Part shown: positions 9,019-17,356 of the stretch, piece by piece
Position numbering within the stretch: the stretch's first letter is position 1
How the letters are laid out: each line of letters begins with the position of its first letter
Origin: Azohydromonas australica DSM 1124
Lineage (GTDB): Bacteria > Pseudomonadota > Gammaproteobacteria > Burkholderiales > Burkholderiaceae_C
Reading direction: 5' to 3'
DNA length: 64,000 nucleotides
NCBI RefSeq assembly: GCF_000430725.1
Contig: NZ_AUMO01000023.1
Location: 22,234-86,233 of the forward strand
Notes under the pieces: model-generated
Told to the model about the DNA's origin: nothing
The model's database searches: none
What the model saw: only the letters and a program-made list of their open reading frames with translations
Made by a program: the position numbers and the translations under genes

Positions 9019-9040
9019 ATGTTCAAATATATTTGAACAT
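9019..9040. promoter_or_regulatory. Perfect 22-bp palindrome in front of the XRE gene
   Basis: The inner 20 bases are TGTTCAAATATATTTGAACA, a perfect inverted repeat, and the flanking A and T extend it to 22 bp. It is far more A+T-rich than its surroundings. Its position just upstream of the XRE start suggests an autoregulatory operator. Confidence 0.6.
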
Positions 9041-9378
9041 TTTTCGCTCCGGGCCATTGCGCTGACCGAGAGATGGGCCGTGCCGCGATAGCGCCGCCGG
9101 CGCCGGGAAACCGGCGCTCGGGCCGGCGGCGCGGCTTTGGCGATGCCGACGGCGCCTGCCTCGCGGGCGCGCGCCTCGTGCAGTGCTGCGCCGGCAGTGG
9201 CAGCGGCGCCGGCCGGGCACCCGGCTGCCAGTCTGGCCGCCAAGCCGTCCGCGGCCCGCCGGACCAGCGGGACAGGGCAGCGGCGCGGCCCGATCCCGCC
9301 TTGCCGTTTCCGACGCAAGCATTCCCCGTGCCGCCGATATCGAAGACGCCCCTTGGCATCCCGACGGCCATAGGTCGT
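9041..9378. other. Unassigned stretch beside the IS4-family remnant
   Basis: Frames are open on both strands but are rich in Arg, Ala and Gly and contain no recognisable motif. The stretch begins where the transposase similarity stops (about 9379) and ends at the XRE operator, so it may be the debris of the rest of the element or of a neighbouring gene. Confidence 0.4.
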
Positions 9379-9735
9379 CCCCAACAGTCCAACGCCATGG
9401 TCCTCGTCACGCCGGTAGGAGAACTCGGTTGTGTCGTGCAGCATCAACACCAGGCCGTCGCTGATGGCTGCGATGCGCCCCCGTGTGGCTGCGAAGTGAC
9501 CGGCAAGAATGTCGGTTTCGTTGACCCGCTCGTTGCCGAGAAAGCGGTAGGCTGCCTTGGTGTTGGTCCAGTCCTGGCACACCAGGGAGAAGCTCTGGCC
9601 CGGGCCCTGAGCCATCTGCGACATCAGCACTCGCAGTCACCGCCCCAGCCGCACGTCTTGGAAAGCGCTCTCGTCCAGTTCTTGGTCGATTCAGCCACCC
9701 TACGTACCTTCGGGTGGCTGGCTCTGCTGCACAGC
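9379..9735 (-). pseudogene. N-terminal remnant of an IS4-family (Tn5-like) transposase
   Basis: The minus strand reads IDQELDESAFQDVRLG, a stop, LRVLMSQMAQGPGQSF, LVCQDWTNTKAAYRFLGN and then LHDTTEFSYRR, the N-terminal and first catalytic region of Tn5-like IS4 transposases (the Asp of HDTTEF is the first of the DDE triad). There are two in-frame TGA stops (one before IDQ, one after RLGR), and similarity ends abruptly after VGLLG near 9379. A second remnant with the same order of motifs lies at 58071-58555, and both share a 30-bp 5' end block. Confidence 0.8.
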
Positions 9736-9836
9736 TTGGGGTGTCACCATCGCAGCCTCCGCCGGACAGAGCTGAAAGGCTGAGACATGGCGCCGAACCC
9801 GGGAAGAAAGCAAGCAACGCGTTGCTAACCTCTTGT

Positions 9837-9866
9837 GGCGGCTGAAAAATCAGTGGGTAAAAGCAA
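9837..9866 (-). repeat. Putative 5' end of the IS4-family remnant (copy 1)
   Basis: Read on the minus strand, this 30-bp block begins TTGCTTTTACCCACTGATTT. It matches 25 of 30 bases at 57953-57982 in front of the second transposase remnant. Distance from the block to the IDQE codons is about 165 bp in both copies, so it is part of the same element, probably its terminal repeat. Confidence 0.55.
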
Positions 9867-9997
9867 GCTTCACCGCGTGCTTACGTTTCGGGATCGTCAC
9901 CAGGGCGTCCGACGTGCAGCCTTCGGTGACGGTGTAGCTGGAACTGCTGGGCGCAAGTTCATCGACGTGCCCCATGGGACCGCGCAGAAGAACTGCT

Positions 9998-10987
9998 TCA
10001 CCTCGCACGCAGGAGCGCGCCACTCCCGGGCCTGACACCCGCCTCGCGGGCCTGCTGGTCCGCGTGGTAGCTGGAGCGCACCATCGCGCCCACGGCAGCG
10101 TGGGTGAAACCCATCTTGTAGGCCTCTGTCTCGAACATCTTGAAGGTGTCCGGGTGCACGTAGCGGCGCACCGGCAGATGGTGGCCGCTGGGTGCGAGGT
10201 ACTGGCCGAGGGTGAGCATGTCGATACCGTGCACGCGCATGTCGCGCATGACTTCCAGGATTTCCTGGTCCGTCTCGCCCAGGCCGACCATGAGACCGCT
10301 CTTGGTCGGCACGCCGGGGACGGCTTCCTTGAAGCGCTGCAGCAGCGTGAGGCTGAACCGGTAGTCGGCGCCCGGGCGCGCTTCCTTGTACAAGCGCGGC
10401 ACGGTCTCCAGGTTGTGGTTCATCACGTCCGGCGGCGCCACCTTCAGGATGTCCAGTGCCTTGTCCAGGCGGCCGCGGAAGTCGGGCGTCAGCACCTCGA
10501 TCTGCGTCTGCGGCGAGAGCTCGCGCGTCTTGCGGATGCACTCCACGAAGTGGCCGGCGCCGCCGTCGCGCAAATCGTCGCGGTCCACGCTGGTGATGAC
10601 CACGTACTTGAGCTTCAAAGCCGCAATTGTCTGCGCCAGGTTCTGCGGCTCGTTGACGTCCAGCGGGTCCGGGCGGCCATGGCCGACGTCGCAGAACGGG
10701 CAGCGCCGCGTGCACTTGTCGCCCATGATCATGAGGGTCGCCGTGCCCTTGCCGAAGCACTCGCCGATGTTCGGACAGGAGGCCTCCTCGCATACGGTGT
10801 GCAGCTTGTGTTCGCGCAGCGTCTGCTTGATCTCGTAGAAGCGCGTGGTGGGCGACCCCGCCTTCACGCGAATCCACTCCGGCTTCTTGAGCACCTCGGC
10901 CGGCACCACCTTGATGGGAATGCGCGAGGTCTTGGCCTGCGCTTTCTGCTTGGCCCTGGGGTCGTAGGGGGAAGGCTGGCTTGCCAT
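9998..10987 (-). CDS. lipA: Lipoyl synthase LipA
   Basis: A 329-residue radical-SAM enzyme that inserts two sulfur atoms into octanoyl-lysine of E2 and H proteins to make lipoate. The auxiliary 4Fe-4S cysteines are in [12 protein letters not shown] (Cys66, 71, 77), the radical-SAM cluster is CTRRCPFC (Cys92, 96, 99), and the RSSYHAD motif near residue 306 supplies the serine ligand. The ATG at 10987 follows GGAGA at a good distance; the frame upstream to 11095 is the promoter region. No lipB is adjacent. A sigma-54-type promoter lies 33-48 bp upstream, and the gene is divergent from the E3 gene, which suggests a pathway-specific copy rather than the housekeeping one. Confidence 0.95.
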   Translation of the reverse strand: MASQPSPYDPRAKQKAQAKTSRIPIKVVPAEVLKKPEWIRVKAGSPTTRFYEIKQTLREHKLHTVCEEASCPNIGECFGKGTATLMIMGDKCTRRCPFCDVGHGRPDPLDVNEPQNLAQTIAALKLKYVVITSVDRDDLRDGGAGHFVECIRKTRELSPQTQIEVLTPDFRGRLDKALDILKVAPPDVMNHNLETVPRLYKEARPGADYRFSLTLLQRFKEAVPGVPTKSGLMVGLGETDQEILEVMRDMRVHGIDMLTLGQYLAPSGHHLPVRRYVHPDTFKMFETEAYKMGFTHAAVGAMVRSSYHADQQAREAGVRPGSGALLRAR

Positions 10988-11019
10988 GGGTCGGTCTCCG
11001 TTTGAAGTGCGGCAGCCGG

Positions 11020-11035
11020 CGCAAGTCCCGTGCCG
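11020..11035 (-). promoter_or_regulatory. Sigma-54-type promoter of lipA
   Basis: On the minus strand it reads CGGCACGGGACTTGCG, against the consensus TGGCACG-N4-TTGCW; 14 positions including the invariant GG and GC agree. The -12 element is about 35 bases from the lipA ATG, leaving a short leader with a GGAGA ribosome site. Confidence 0.65.
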
Positions 11036-11103
11036 CGCAAGGCCGGTTCCAGAGGGCCAGCGCACCTTCCCTTCGCCCGCTCTGGCCAACACCACGCCGG
11101 CTC

Positions 11104-11150
11104 AGCGCGACAGCTGTCGCGCTGTCGCAGGCGCACGCGACAGCTGTCGT
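11104..11150. promoter_or_regulatory. Twin palindromic upstream activator sites between lipA and lpd
   Basis: The first site, AGCGCGACAGCTGTCGCGCT (11104-11123), is a perfect 20-bp palindrome. The second has the same core CGACAGCTGTCG at 11138-11149. Their centres are exactly 30 bp apart, three helical turns. They sit roughly 85 bp from the lipA promoter and 115 bp from the lpd promoter, the normal distance for a sigma-54 enhancer-binding protein. A related site is found at 14346-14361. Confidence 0.6.
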
Positions 11151-11252
11151 GCGTACGGCGAGGCCTGCCGGCCATCGCCGATGGCGCGGACTCGCACGCC
11201 CCTCCTCTGAAGTGCCTTGCCGCGAGGCTCCATCCGCCGAGCGCCAACACGT

Positions 11253-11268
11253 TGGCACGGGCCGTGCA
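11253..11268 (+). promoter_or_regulatory. Sigma-54-type promoter of the E3 gene
   Basis: TGGCACGGGCCGTGCA matches TGGCACG-N4-TTGCW at all but one fixed position. Transcription would start near 11280, giving a leader of about 200 bases before the ATG at 11479. That leader has no recognisable gene and may be the scar of deleted E1/E2 genes. Confidence 0.6.
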
Positions 11269-11478
11269 AAAGAGCGCTTGCCTCGCCAACGGCATCGCAG
11301 CCGCGATGGCCCATCCCCGAGGCGATGCAGCGCCGCGGCCTCTGAGCGTCGCCCAGCCCGGCGCACCCAAGCCGGGCCCTCTTGTCTCCTCGCTGCGAAC
11401 CCGCGAGGGTGGGCCGCACGGCTTGGCTGCCGTCACCGCACGCGTGCAATGGCAGCAATTTTTTTGGACTGAATAGAC

Positions 11479-12924
11479 ATGAACATGAGCACTGAACCCG
11501 TCGATCTTCCCGACGTCGATGTCGTCGTGCTGGGTGGCGGCCCCGGCGGCTACACGGCCGCGTTCCGCGCCGCCGACCTGGGCCGCCAGGTGCTGATCGT
11601 CGATGAGGCCCCCACGCTGGGCGGGGTCTGCCTGAACGTGGGCTGCATCCCGTCCAAGGCGCTGTTGCATGCCGCCAAGGTGATCACGGATGCCCAGGCG
11701 ATGCAGGCCCACGGCATCCGGTTCACGCCGCCGGAGATCGACCTGCCCGCACTGCGCAGCTTCAAGAACGGGGTGGTCGCCAAGCTCACGCGCGGGCTGG
11801 CGGGGCTTGCGCGCCAGCGCAAGGTCGGGATGCTGCACGGACGCGCGCGCTTCGCCTCGCCCACCCACTTGCTGGTCGAGACGGTCGAGGGGCCACGCCG
11901 CCTGCGCTTTGCCCAGTGCATCGTCGCGGCCGGGTCCTCTCCTATCGTGCCCCCGGGACTGGCCGTGGACGATCCGCGGCTCATGGACTCCACCGGCGCG
12001 CTGGCGCTGGCCGATGTGCCCAAGCGGTTGCTGATCGTCGGCGGCGGGATCATCGGGCTGGAAATGGCCACCGTCTACGAGGCGCTCGGCTCGCGCGTGT
12101 CCGTGGTCGAGATGGCCGACGGCCTGTTGCCTGGCGCCGACCGCGACCTCGTCAAGGTGCTGGAGACGAGGCTGCGCAAGCGCTGCGAGGCCGTGCTGTG
12201 CGCAACACGCGTGCGCGAGATCGAGGCGCGCCCCGAAGGCCTGCGCGTGCATTTCGAGAGCCGCGCCGCACCGGCCGAACCCCAGCTCTACGACCGCGTG
12301 CTCCTGGCCATCGGCCGCCGGCCCAATGGCAACGCACTGCAGGTGCAAGCCGCCGGGCTGGAGCTCGACGCCCACGGCTTCATCCCGGTGGACCGGCACT
12401 GTTGCACCAGCGTGCCGGGCATCTATGCCATCGGCGACGTCGCCGGTGCGCCGATGCTCGCCCACAAGGCCAGCCGCCAGGGCCGCGTCGCCGCCGAGCA
12501 CATTGCCGGCCTGGACAGCGCTTTCGACGTGCGCACCATCCCGAGCATCGCCTACACCGACCCCGAGGTGGCATGGATGGGCCTGACGGAGACGCAGGCC
12601 CAGGCCGAAGGCACTGCCTACGAGCGCGGCGTGTTCCCCTGGGCCGCCTCTGGTCGCGCGCTGGGTGCGGGCCGCGACGACGGCTTCACGAAGTTGCTGG
12701 TCGAGCCCGGCACGGGGCGTGTGCTGGGTGCCGGCATCGTTGGCGTGCATGCCGGCGAGTTGCTGGCCGAAGCGGTGCTGGCGCTGGAGCAGGGCCTGGG
12801 CATCGACGAGCTCGCGCACGCGGTGCATGCGCATCCGACGTTGTCCGAGTCGGTAGCCATGGCGGCCGAGATCGTGGACGGCTCCATCACGGACCTGTTC
12901 ATGCCGCGCAAGTCCCGGCGCTGA
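11479..12924 (+). CDS. lpdA: Dihydrolipoamide dehydrogenase (E3, acetoin-type)
   Basis: A 481-residue flavoprotein that reoxidises dihydrolipoamide in 2-oxoacid or acetoin dehydrogenase complexes, passing electrons to NAD. FAD binding is GGGPGG at 19-24, the redox disulfide is CLNVGCIPSK (Cys51, Cys56), a second GGGIIGLE marks NAD binding, and the C-terminal HAHPTLSE holds the catalytic His452-Glu457 pair. There is no N-terminal lipoyl domain. It is divergent from lipA, and is followed by a decayed hydrolase and an AcoR-like activator, which suggests it belonged to an acetoin or related dehydrogenase cluster. E1 and E2 genes are absent from this window. Confidence 0.93.
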   Translation: MNMSTEPVDLPDVDVVVLGGGPGGYTAAFRAADLGRQVLIVDEAPTLGGVCLNVGCIPSKALLHAAKVITDAQAMQAHGIRFTPPEIDLPALRSFKNGVVAKLTRGLAGLARQRKVGMLHGRARFASPTHLLVETVEGPRRLRFAQCIVAAGSSPIVPPGLAVDDPRLMDSTGALALADVPKRLLIVGGGIIGLEMATVYEALGSRVSVVEMADGLLPGADRDLVKVLETRLRKRCEAVLCATRVREIEARPEGLRVHFESRAAPAEPQLYDRVLLAIGRRPNGNALQVQAAGLELDAHGFIPVDRHCCTSVPGIYAIGDVAGAPMLAHKASRQGRVAAEHIAGLDSAFDVRTIPSIAYTDPEVAWMGLTETQAQAEGTAYERGVFPWAASGRALGAGRDDGFTKLLVEPGTGRVLGAGIVGVHAGELLAEAVLALEQGLGIDELAHAVHAHPTLSESVAMAAEIVDGSITDLFMPRKSRR

Positions 12925-12925
12925 C

Positions 12926-13215
12926 ATGGTCCCCTGCGTGCTGCTTGCCCGCAGCCAGGGGCACGGCTCGCCCGTGCTCCTGCTGCACGGCCTGTTCGGC
13001 GCCGCACACCACTGGCACGACATCGCGCGCCGCATCGAGCACACGAGCATCATGGGACATAGCATGGGCGGCAAGGTGGCGATGGCGCTGCGGGCACCCA
13101 ACTGTGTCAGCCGGCTGGCGGTGATCGACATCGCGCCGGTCGCCTACCCGGACCGCTACGGCGAGCTGGTCTGTGCTGCCCAGGCGCTGGACGTGCGCAC
13201 GCCGCGCCGCCGCGG
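12926..13215 (+). pseudogene. Degraded alpha/beta hydrolase (YbfF-like)
   Basis: Begins 1 bp after the E3 stop. It reads PVLLLHGLFGAAHHWHDIARR, then jumps to GHSMGGKVAMAL (the nucleophile elbow Gly-His-Ser-Met-Gly-Gly) and IDIAPVAYPDRYGEL. About 40 residues between the oxyanion strand and the elbow are missing, an in-frame deletion, and the cap and the Asp/His of the triad are lost where the frame runs into unrelated sequence near 13200. Non-functional. Confidence 0.7.
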
Positions 13216-14307
13216 ACATGGGCTTCGACGCGCTGTGGGCGCTCGCGCGCGGAAACGCGCCCGCCGCCCGCAAAGTGGCGGGCCGCTATCCCTTCCACAA
13301 CGAACGCTTCTTTCCGGCGGTGATTCCGCCGTGTACCCGCACGGGTACGGCAGCAGCTGCCATGCCGTCGCGCAGCGCCGCGCCGGCGGCTGCGGCGGGC
13401 GCACGCCGTGGTACGCCGGATCGGCTGGCCGGCGACGATCCCGGGATGCAGACACTGGTTAGCCAGGCCAAGCGCTCGGTCGACAGCCAAGTCAGCCTGC
13501 TGATCCAAGGTGAGACGGGTGCCGGCAACTGCGCCTCGGTCCCGGAAACCCTGATAGAGAGCAAGCTTTCCGGCTACACGCCGGGCTGCTTCACCGGTGG
13601 CAGAAGCAAGGGCATGACGGGCCTGATCGCACAGTCGGACGGCGGCACGCTCTTCCTGGACGAGATCGGCGACATGCCGCTGCATTTGCAGACCCGCTTC
13701 CTGCGGGTGCTTTTGAGTCGGTAGTGCTGCCGCCGGGCGCCGACCAGCCCATCGCGGTGAAGCTCAACGTCGTTGCAGCCACGCACCGCGACCTGCGCGT
13801 GGCCAGCGATCGGGGACAGTTCCAGGAGGATCTCTACTACCGACTGTCCGGCACGGTCCTGCGGCTGCCGCCGCTGCGCGAGCGCCGGGACATGGCCCTC
13901 CTGATGCACTCCATTTCGCCGAGGAGGCCAGCCGCCTCGGCCGCACGTGCAGTCTGACGCCACAAGCTCTCGCTCTGCTCACGAGCCACCGCTGGCCCGG
14001 CAACGTCCCCGAGCTGCGCGACGCGCTGCGTTACGCATTGGCGCTGGCGGGCGACGCGCCGGTGACCCCGGATGATCTACCCGCCGAGATCGGCCGCGAG
14101 AGCGGCGGCATGACGGTGCGGTTCCTCGCCTCCGAGCGCGACGCGGAACTGGGGCAGGAGCTGGGCCTTGACGCCGGGCGCCTGCTGCACGCCTTGCGGC
14201 GCCACAAGTGGAACGTCACCGCCACGGCGCAGGAACTGGAGATCTGCCGGGCCACGGTCTACCGGCAGATGAAGCGATACGGGATCACGGCACCCAACCG
14301 GCTGTAG
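13216..14307 (+). pseudogene. Degraded sigma-54-dependent activator (AcoR-like)
   Basis: Three consecutive frames encode parts of an enhancer-binding protein: LLIQGETGAG (Walker A, with its Lys and about 20 following residues deleted) joined directly to NCASVPETLIES, a damaged GAFTGA loop (GCFTGG), the Walker B region GGTLFLDEIGDMP, then after a frameshift near 13712 VVAATHRDL and EDLYYRLSG, and after a second frameshift near 13905 RWPGNVPELRDALRYAL and a Fis-type HTH (ATAQELEICRATVYRQMKR) ending at 14307. It cannot make an active ATPase. It stands between two regions with sigma-54-type promoters, its likely former targets. Confidence 0.85.
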
Positions 14308-14345
14308 CACGGTCGCAAACAAGTGTCGCGCGGTCTGTCGCCGGT

Positions 14346-14361
14346 TGAGACACCTGTCGCA
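14346..14361. promoter_or_regulatory. Upstream activator-like site before the porin operon
   Basis: TGAGACACCTGTCGCA is an inverted repeat TGNGACA-N2-TGTCNCA with one mismatch, of the same type as the sites at 11104-11150 (GCGACA-N2-TGTCGC). Further TGTCGC half-sites lie at 14324-14341. It precedes the promoter at 14393 by 40-60 bp. Confidence 0.5.
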
Positions 14362-14392
14362 GGCAAAAGCCGCTTTCCCCTGGCACATCGAC

Positions 14393-14408
14393 TGGCACGG
14401 AACCTGCC
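14393..14408 (+). promoter_or_regulatory. Sigma-54-type promoter of the porin-quinoprotein operon
   Basis: TGGCACGGAACCTGCC keeps the invariant GG (-24) and GC (-12) with correct spacing and 14 of the consensus features. It is 60 bp upstream of the porin ATG at 14469. Confidence 0.6.
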
Positions 14409-14468
14409 AAACGGCCTCGCCTCCGCTATCGCACGAGGCAAGAAGCCAATATGTTTGAGGAGACAACC

Positions 14469-15572
14469 ATGAAGAAAATCCAGCGAGCACTGGCAGCGGC
14501 TGCGCTTTGCGCTCAGTGCTCCGCACCGGCCCTGGCCGACACGCAGGTGCAGCTCTACGGCATCGTCGACGCCGGCGTGCTGACCCAGTCGAAATCCCGC
14601 GCCGGCGGCAGCCTGACACGCGTCGAGACCAGCGGGCTGCGCCAAAGCGTGTGGGGCCTGCGCGGTACCGAGGACCTGGGCAACGGCCTGAAAGCGTTCT
14701 TCAACCTCGAGTCGCACTTCGACACGGACACCGGTGCACTGCACGGCACCGGCGACAGCGCCGGCAGCGGAACGATCCTGTTTCGCCGTCAGGCCAACCT
14801 CGGCTTGTCTGGCGACTGGGGCTCAGTGACGATCGGGCGCCAGTACGGCCCGGCGTTGCTGGCGCACCTGAACACCGAACCGCGTGCCTTCAAGGAGCAG
14901 TTCTCCAACCTCTACGCCTGGGCCTACAACCAGCTCGAAGCCTTGGCCGGCCCGGACGCAGTCAACAGCAACAACGACGTCGGGATCTTCTTCAAGAACG
15001 CCATCCAGTACCGCAACACCATCGGCCCGGTGAGCTTCGGCGTGCTCTACTCACCTGGCGAACAGCCGGGCCATGGCTCACGCAACAGTGCCTATGCAGT
15101 GGGTGCGGCCTACGATGGGCCGGTAGTGCTTTCAGCCTCCTACCAGGCCATGAAGGACCAGGCCAGCGGCAACCGCAACATCGAACAAGCCGGCCTTGGC
15201 GGTGCCGTGCCGCTCGGCGCGTTCACGCTGAAGCTGAACTGGTTGCAAGGCAAGAACAGCAACGCCGACGGGTTGCGCACCTCCAAGGTCGACGCCATCG
15301 GCGCGGGCGTCGACTGGAAATGGAACCCGCAGAACACGGTGACGCTGGCCTATTACGACAACAAGGACAAGCTCCACTCCGAGGACCATACGCGCAACCT
15401 GGTACTCAGCAACGACTACGCGCTGTCCAAGCGAACGACCTTGTACGTGCAGGCTGCCTACGTCGATGCCAAGTCACAGGCCAGCCTGAAAACCAGCATC
15501 GTCGCCGACGGCAGTTTCGCCCCTGGCGGGAAGACGACGTTCGTGAACGTCGGCATCAACCAGACCTTCTGA
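14469..15572 (+). CDS. Outer-membrane porin, Omp32/OmpC type
   Basis: A 367-residue porin: signal peptide ending in APALA, then a mature start VQLYGIVDAGV, many alternating amphipathic strands and a terminal Phe (NVGINQTF), the sorting signal for outer-membrane insertion. Loop 3 and pore specificity cannot be assigned. The start at 14469 follows GAGGAG at about eight bases. It is the first gene of the quinoprotein operon, and is likely the uptake route for its substrate or cofactor metal. Confidence 0.92.
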   Translation: MKKIQRALAAAALCAQCSAPALADTQVQLYGIVDAGVLTQSKSRAGGSLTRVETSGLRQSVWGLRGTEDLGNGLKAFFNLESHFDTDTGALHGTGDSAGSGTILFRRQANLGLSGDWGSVTIGRQYGPALLAHLNTEPRAFKEQFSNLYAWAYNQLEALAGPDAVNSNNDVGIFFKNAIQYRNTIGPVSFGVLYSPGEQPGHGSRNSAYAVGAAYDGPVVLSASYQAMKDQASGNRNIEQAGLGGAVPLGAFTLKLNWLQGKNSNADGLRTSKVDAIGAGVDWKWNPQNTVTLAYYDNKDKLHSEDHTRNLVLSNDYALSKRTTLYVQAAYVDAKSQASLKTSIVADGSFAPGGKTTFVNVGINQTF

Positions 15573-15606
15573 CCATGACGGTTGCATGCCTCTGCCAGGA
15601 ACGCCC

Positions 15607-17352
15607 ATGAACATCGCAACCTTCCGCGCTGCACTGCGCCTCGCCCTTACCTTCGCCTGCGCCACCGCATCGCTGCTCACCGTCCAGGCCCAGGAGGCCG
15701 AACCGCCGCTGGGCGTCGATGTGCTCGAAGCCGGCTTCAAGTGGCGTCCCAACTACGTCAGCGACGACATGCTGCGCCACGCCGACAAGGACGCCAACAA
15801 CTGGCTGCACTACGGCAAGGACTACCAGAACACCCGCTTCAGCCAGCTCACGCAGATCAACGTCGACAACGTGCGCAAGCTGGTACCCAAGTGGAACTTG
15901 TCCTTCGGCGTCAACGACGCACAGGACAGCCAGACCACGGTTGTCAACGGACGGGTCTACGTCACGGCCAGCCAGAACAAGGTGTTTGCCCTCGACGGCC
16001 CGTCGGGCCGCATGATCTGGAAGTATGAGCGCTCGCTGCCCGGCGACCTGGGCCCGCGGCTGTGCTGCGAAGCCGTCAACCGCGGCGTCGCCGTCTACAA
16101 GGACAAGGTCTACATGGCCACGCTCGACAGCCACGTGGTCGCGCTGAATGCGACCAATGGCTCCCTCGAATGGGAAGCCAAGTTGGGCGACTACAAGACC
16201 GGCGACATCTACACCTCGATGCCGCTGGTCGCCAAGGGCTTGATTGTCGTGGGCAACTCGGGCGGCGACGTCGGCGGCAACGTCGGCAAGATCACCGCCC
16301 TGGATCCTGACAGCGGCAAGATCGTCTGGCAAACCTTCACGCGCCCAATCAGCGCCAGCGATCCTGCCGCAAAGACCTGGGCGGACGATTCGTGGAAGAC
16401 CGGCGGCGTCTCGGCCTGGCTGACCGGCACCTACGACCCGAAGACCAACCTGATCTTGTGGGGCGCCGGCAACCCGACACCGGACTTCGACGCGAGCGTG
16501 CGCAAGGGCGACAACCTGTACAGCAACTCGACACTGGCGCTGGACGCCGATACCGGCAAGCTCCGCTTCCACTTCCAGTACACGCCCAACGACGCCTGGG
16601 ACTACGACGGTAACAACGAGGTCATACTGGTCGATGACCAGAAAGGCCGCAAGGTCTGGCTACATGCCGATCGCAACGGCCACCTGTATTCCATCGACCG
16701 CACCAACGGAAAATGCCAGTGGGTAGTGCCGATAGCACGTGTCAACTGGGTCACGGGCTTCGGCGACAACTGCCGCCCAATCATCAATCCCGAGAAGGTA
16801 CCGCGCTACGACCGGCCGGTCACGGACGTCGCGCCGGTGCTCGACGGCGGCAAGGAATGGCACCCCGCGGCCTACAGCCCGCTGACTCGCTATGTCTACG
16901 TGCCTTTCATCGACAGCTCCATGGATCTGCAGGCGAAGAAGCAGGAATGGAAGCGAGGCGAGTGGTTCTTGTCGTCCAAGGTCTTGAAGGCCAACCCGTA
17001 CACCGGCGGTGTAAAGGCGTTTGACGCCACCAGCGGTGAGCTGGCGTGGACCCGGCCGCAAAGCACGCCCGCCACGAGCGGCCTGCTGACCACCGCCGGG
17101 CGCTTGGTCTTCTCAGGCGATGCCGAGGGTTACTTTTCCGCGATGAAGGACGACACCGGGGAAACGCTGTGGCGCTTCAACGTTGGTACCGGCATCCATG
17201 GCAACCCGACCACCTTCACCGCGGACGGCAAGCAGTACGTGGCAATCGTCTACGGCCCGGGGGGCGGCAGCATCTGGCCGCTGGTGTATGACGAGTTGTT
17301 CAAACGGCAGAACCGCGGCGGCGGGATGATGGTCTTTGGCCTGTCGGAGTGA
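15607..17352 (+). CDS. PQQ-dependent alcohol dehydrogenase, lanthanide-type signature
   Basis: A 581-residue periplasmic quinoprotein of the methanol/ethanol family (eight-bladed propeller) with an N-terminal signal sequence. It has the vicinal disulfide Cys153-Cys154 (LCCEAV), the metal-ligand Asn289 (WGAGNPTP), the catalytic Asp332 and, two residues on, Asp334 (AWDYDGNNE). That extra Asp is the mark of lanthanide-using XoxF and PedH enzymes; calcium ExaA types have Ser there. The usual metal-ligand Glu of the GxEFG loop is Asp221 (GGDVGGNVG), a departure from both classes. No C-terminal haem domain. It oxidises an alcohol and passes electrons to the cytochrome c encoded two genes on. Start at 15607 has AGGAA upstream. 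Confidence 0.9.
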   Translation: MNIATFRAALRLALTFACATASLLTVQAQEAEPPLGVDVLEAGFKWRPNYVSDDMLRHADKDANNWLHYGKDYQNTRFSQLTQINVDNVRKLVPKWNLSFGVNDAQDSQTTVVNGRVYVTASQNKVFALDGPSGRMIWKYERSLPGDLGPRLCCEAVNRGVAVYKDKVYMATLDSHVVALNATNGSLEWEAKLGDYKTGDIYTSMPLVAKGLIVVGNSGGDVGGNVGKITALDPDSGKIVWQTFTRPISASDPAAKTWADDSWKTGGVSAWLTGTYDPKTNLILWGAGNPTPDFDASVRKGDNLYSNSTLALDADTGKLRFHFQYTPNDAWDYDGNNEVILVDDQKGRKVWLHADRNGHLYSIDRTNGKCQWVVPIARVNWVTGFGDNCRPIINPEKVPRYDRPVTDVAPVLDGGKEWHPAAYSPLTRYVYVPFIDSSMDLQAKKQEWKRGEWFLSSKVLKANPYTGGVKAFDATSGELAWTRPQSTPATSGLLTTAGRLVFSGDAEGYFSAMKDDTGETLWRFNVGTGIHGNPTTFTADGKQYVAIVYGPGGGSIWPLVYDELFKRQNRGGGMMVFGLSE

Positions 17353-17356
17353 ACTC

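Noticed and set aside
9850..9997. Minus-strand ORF after lipA (TSDALVTIPKRKHAVKLAF near the end)
   Set aside because: Overlaps the end block of the IS4-family remnant and has no start or motif; too short to judge.
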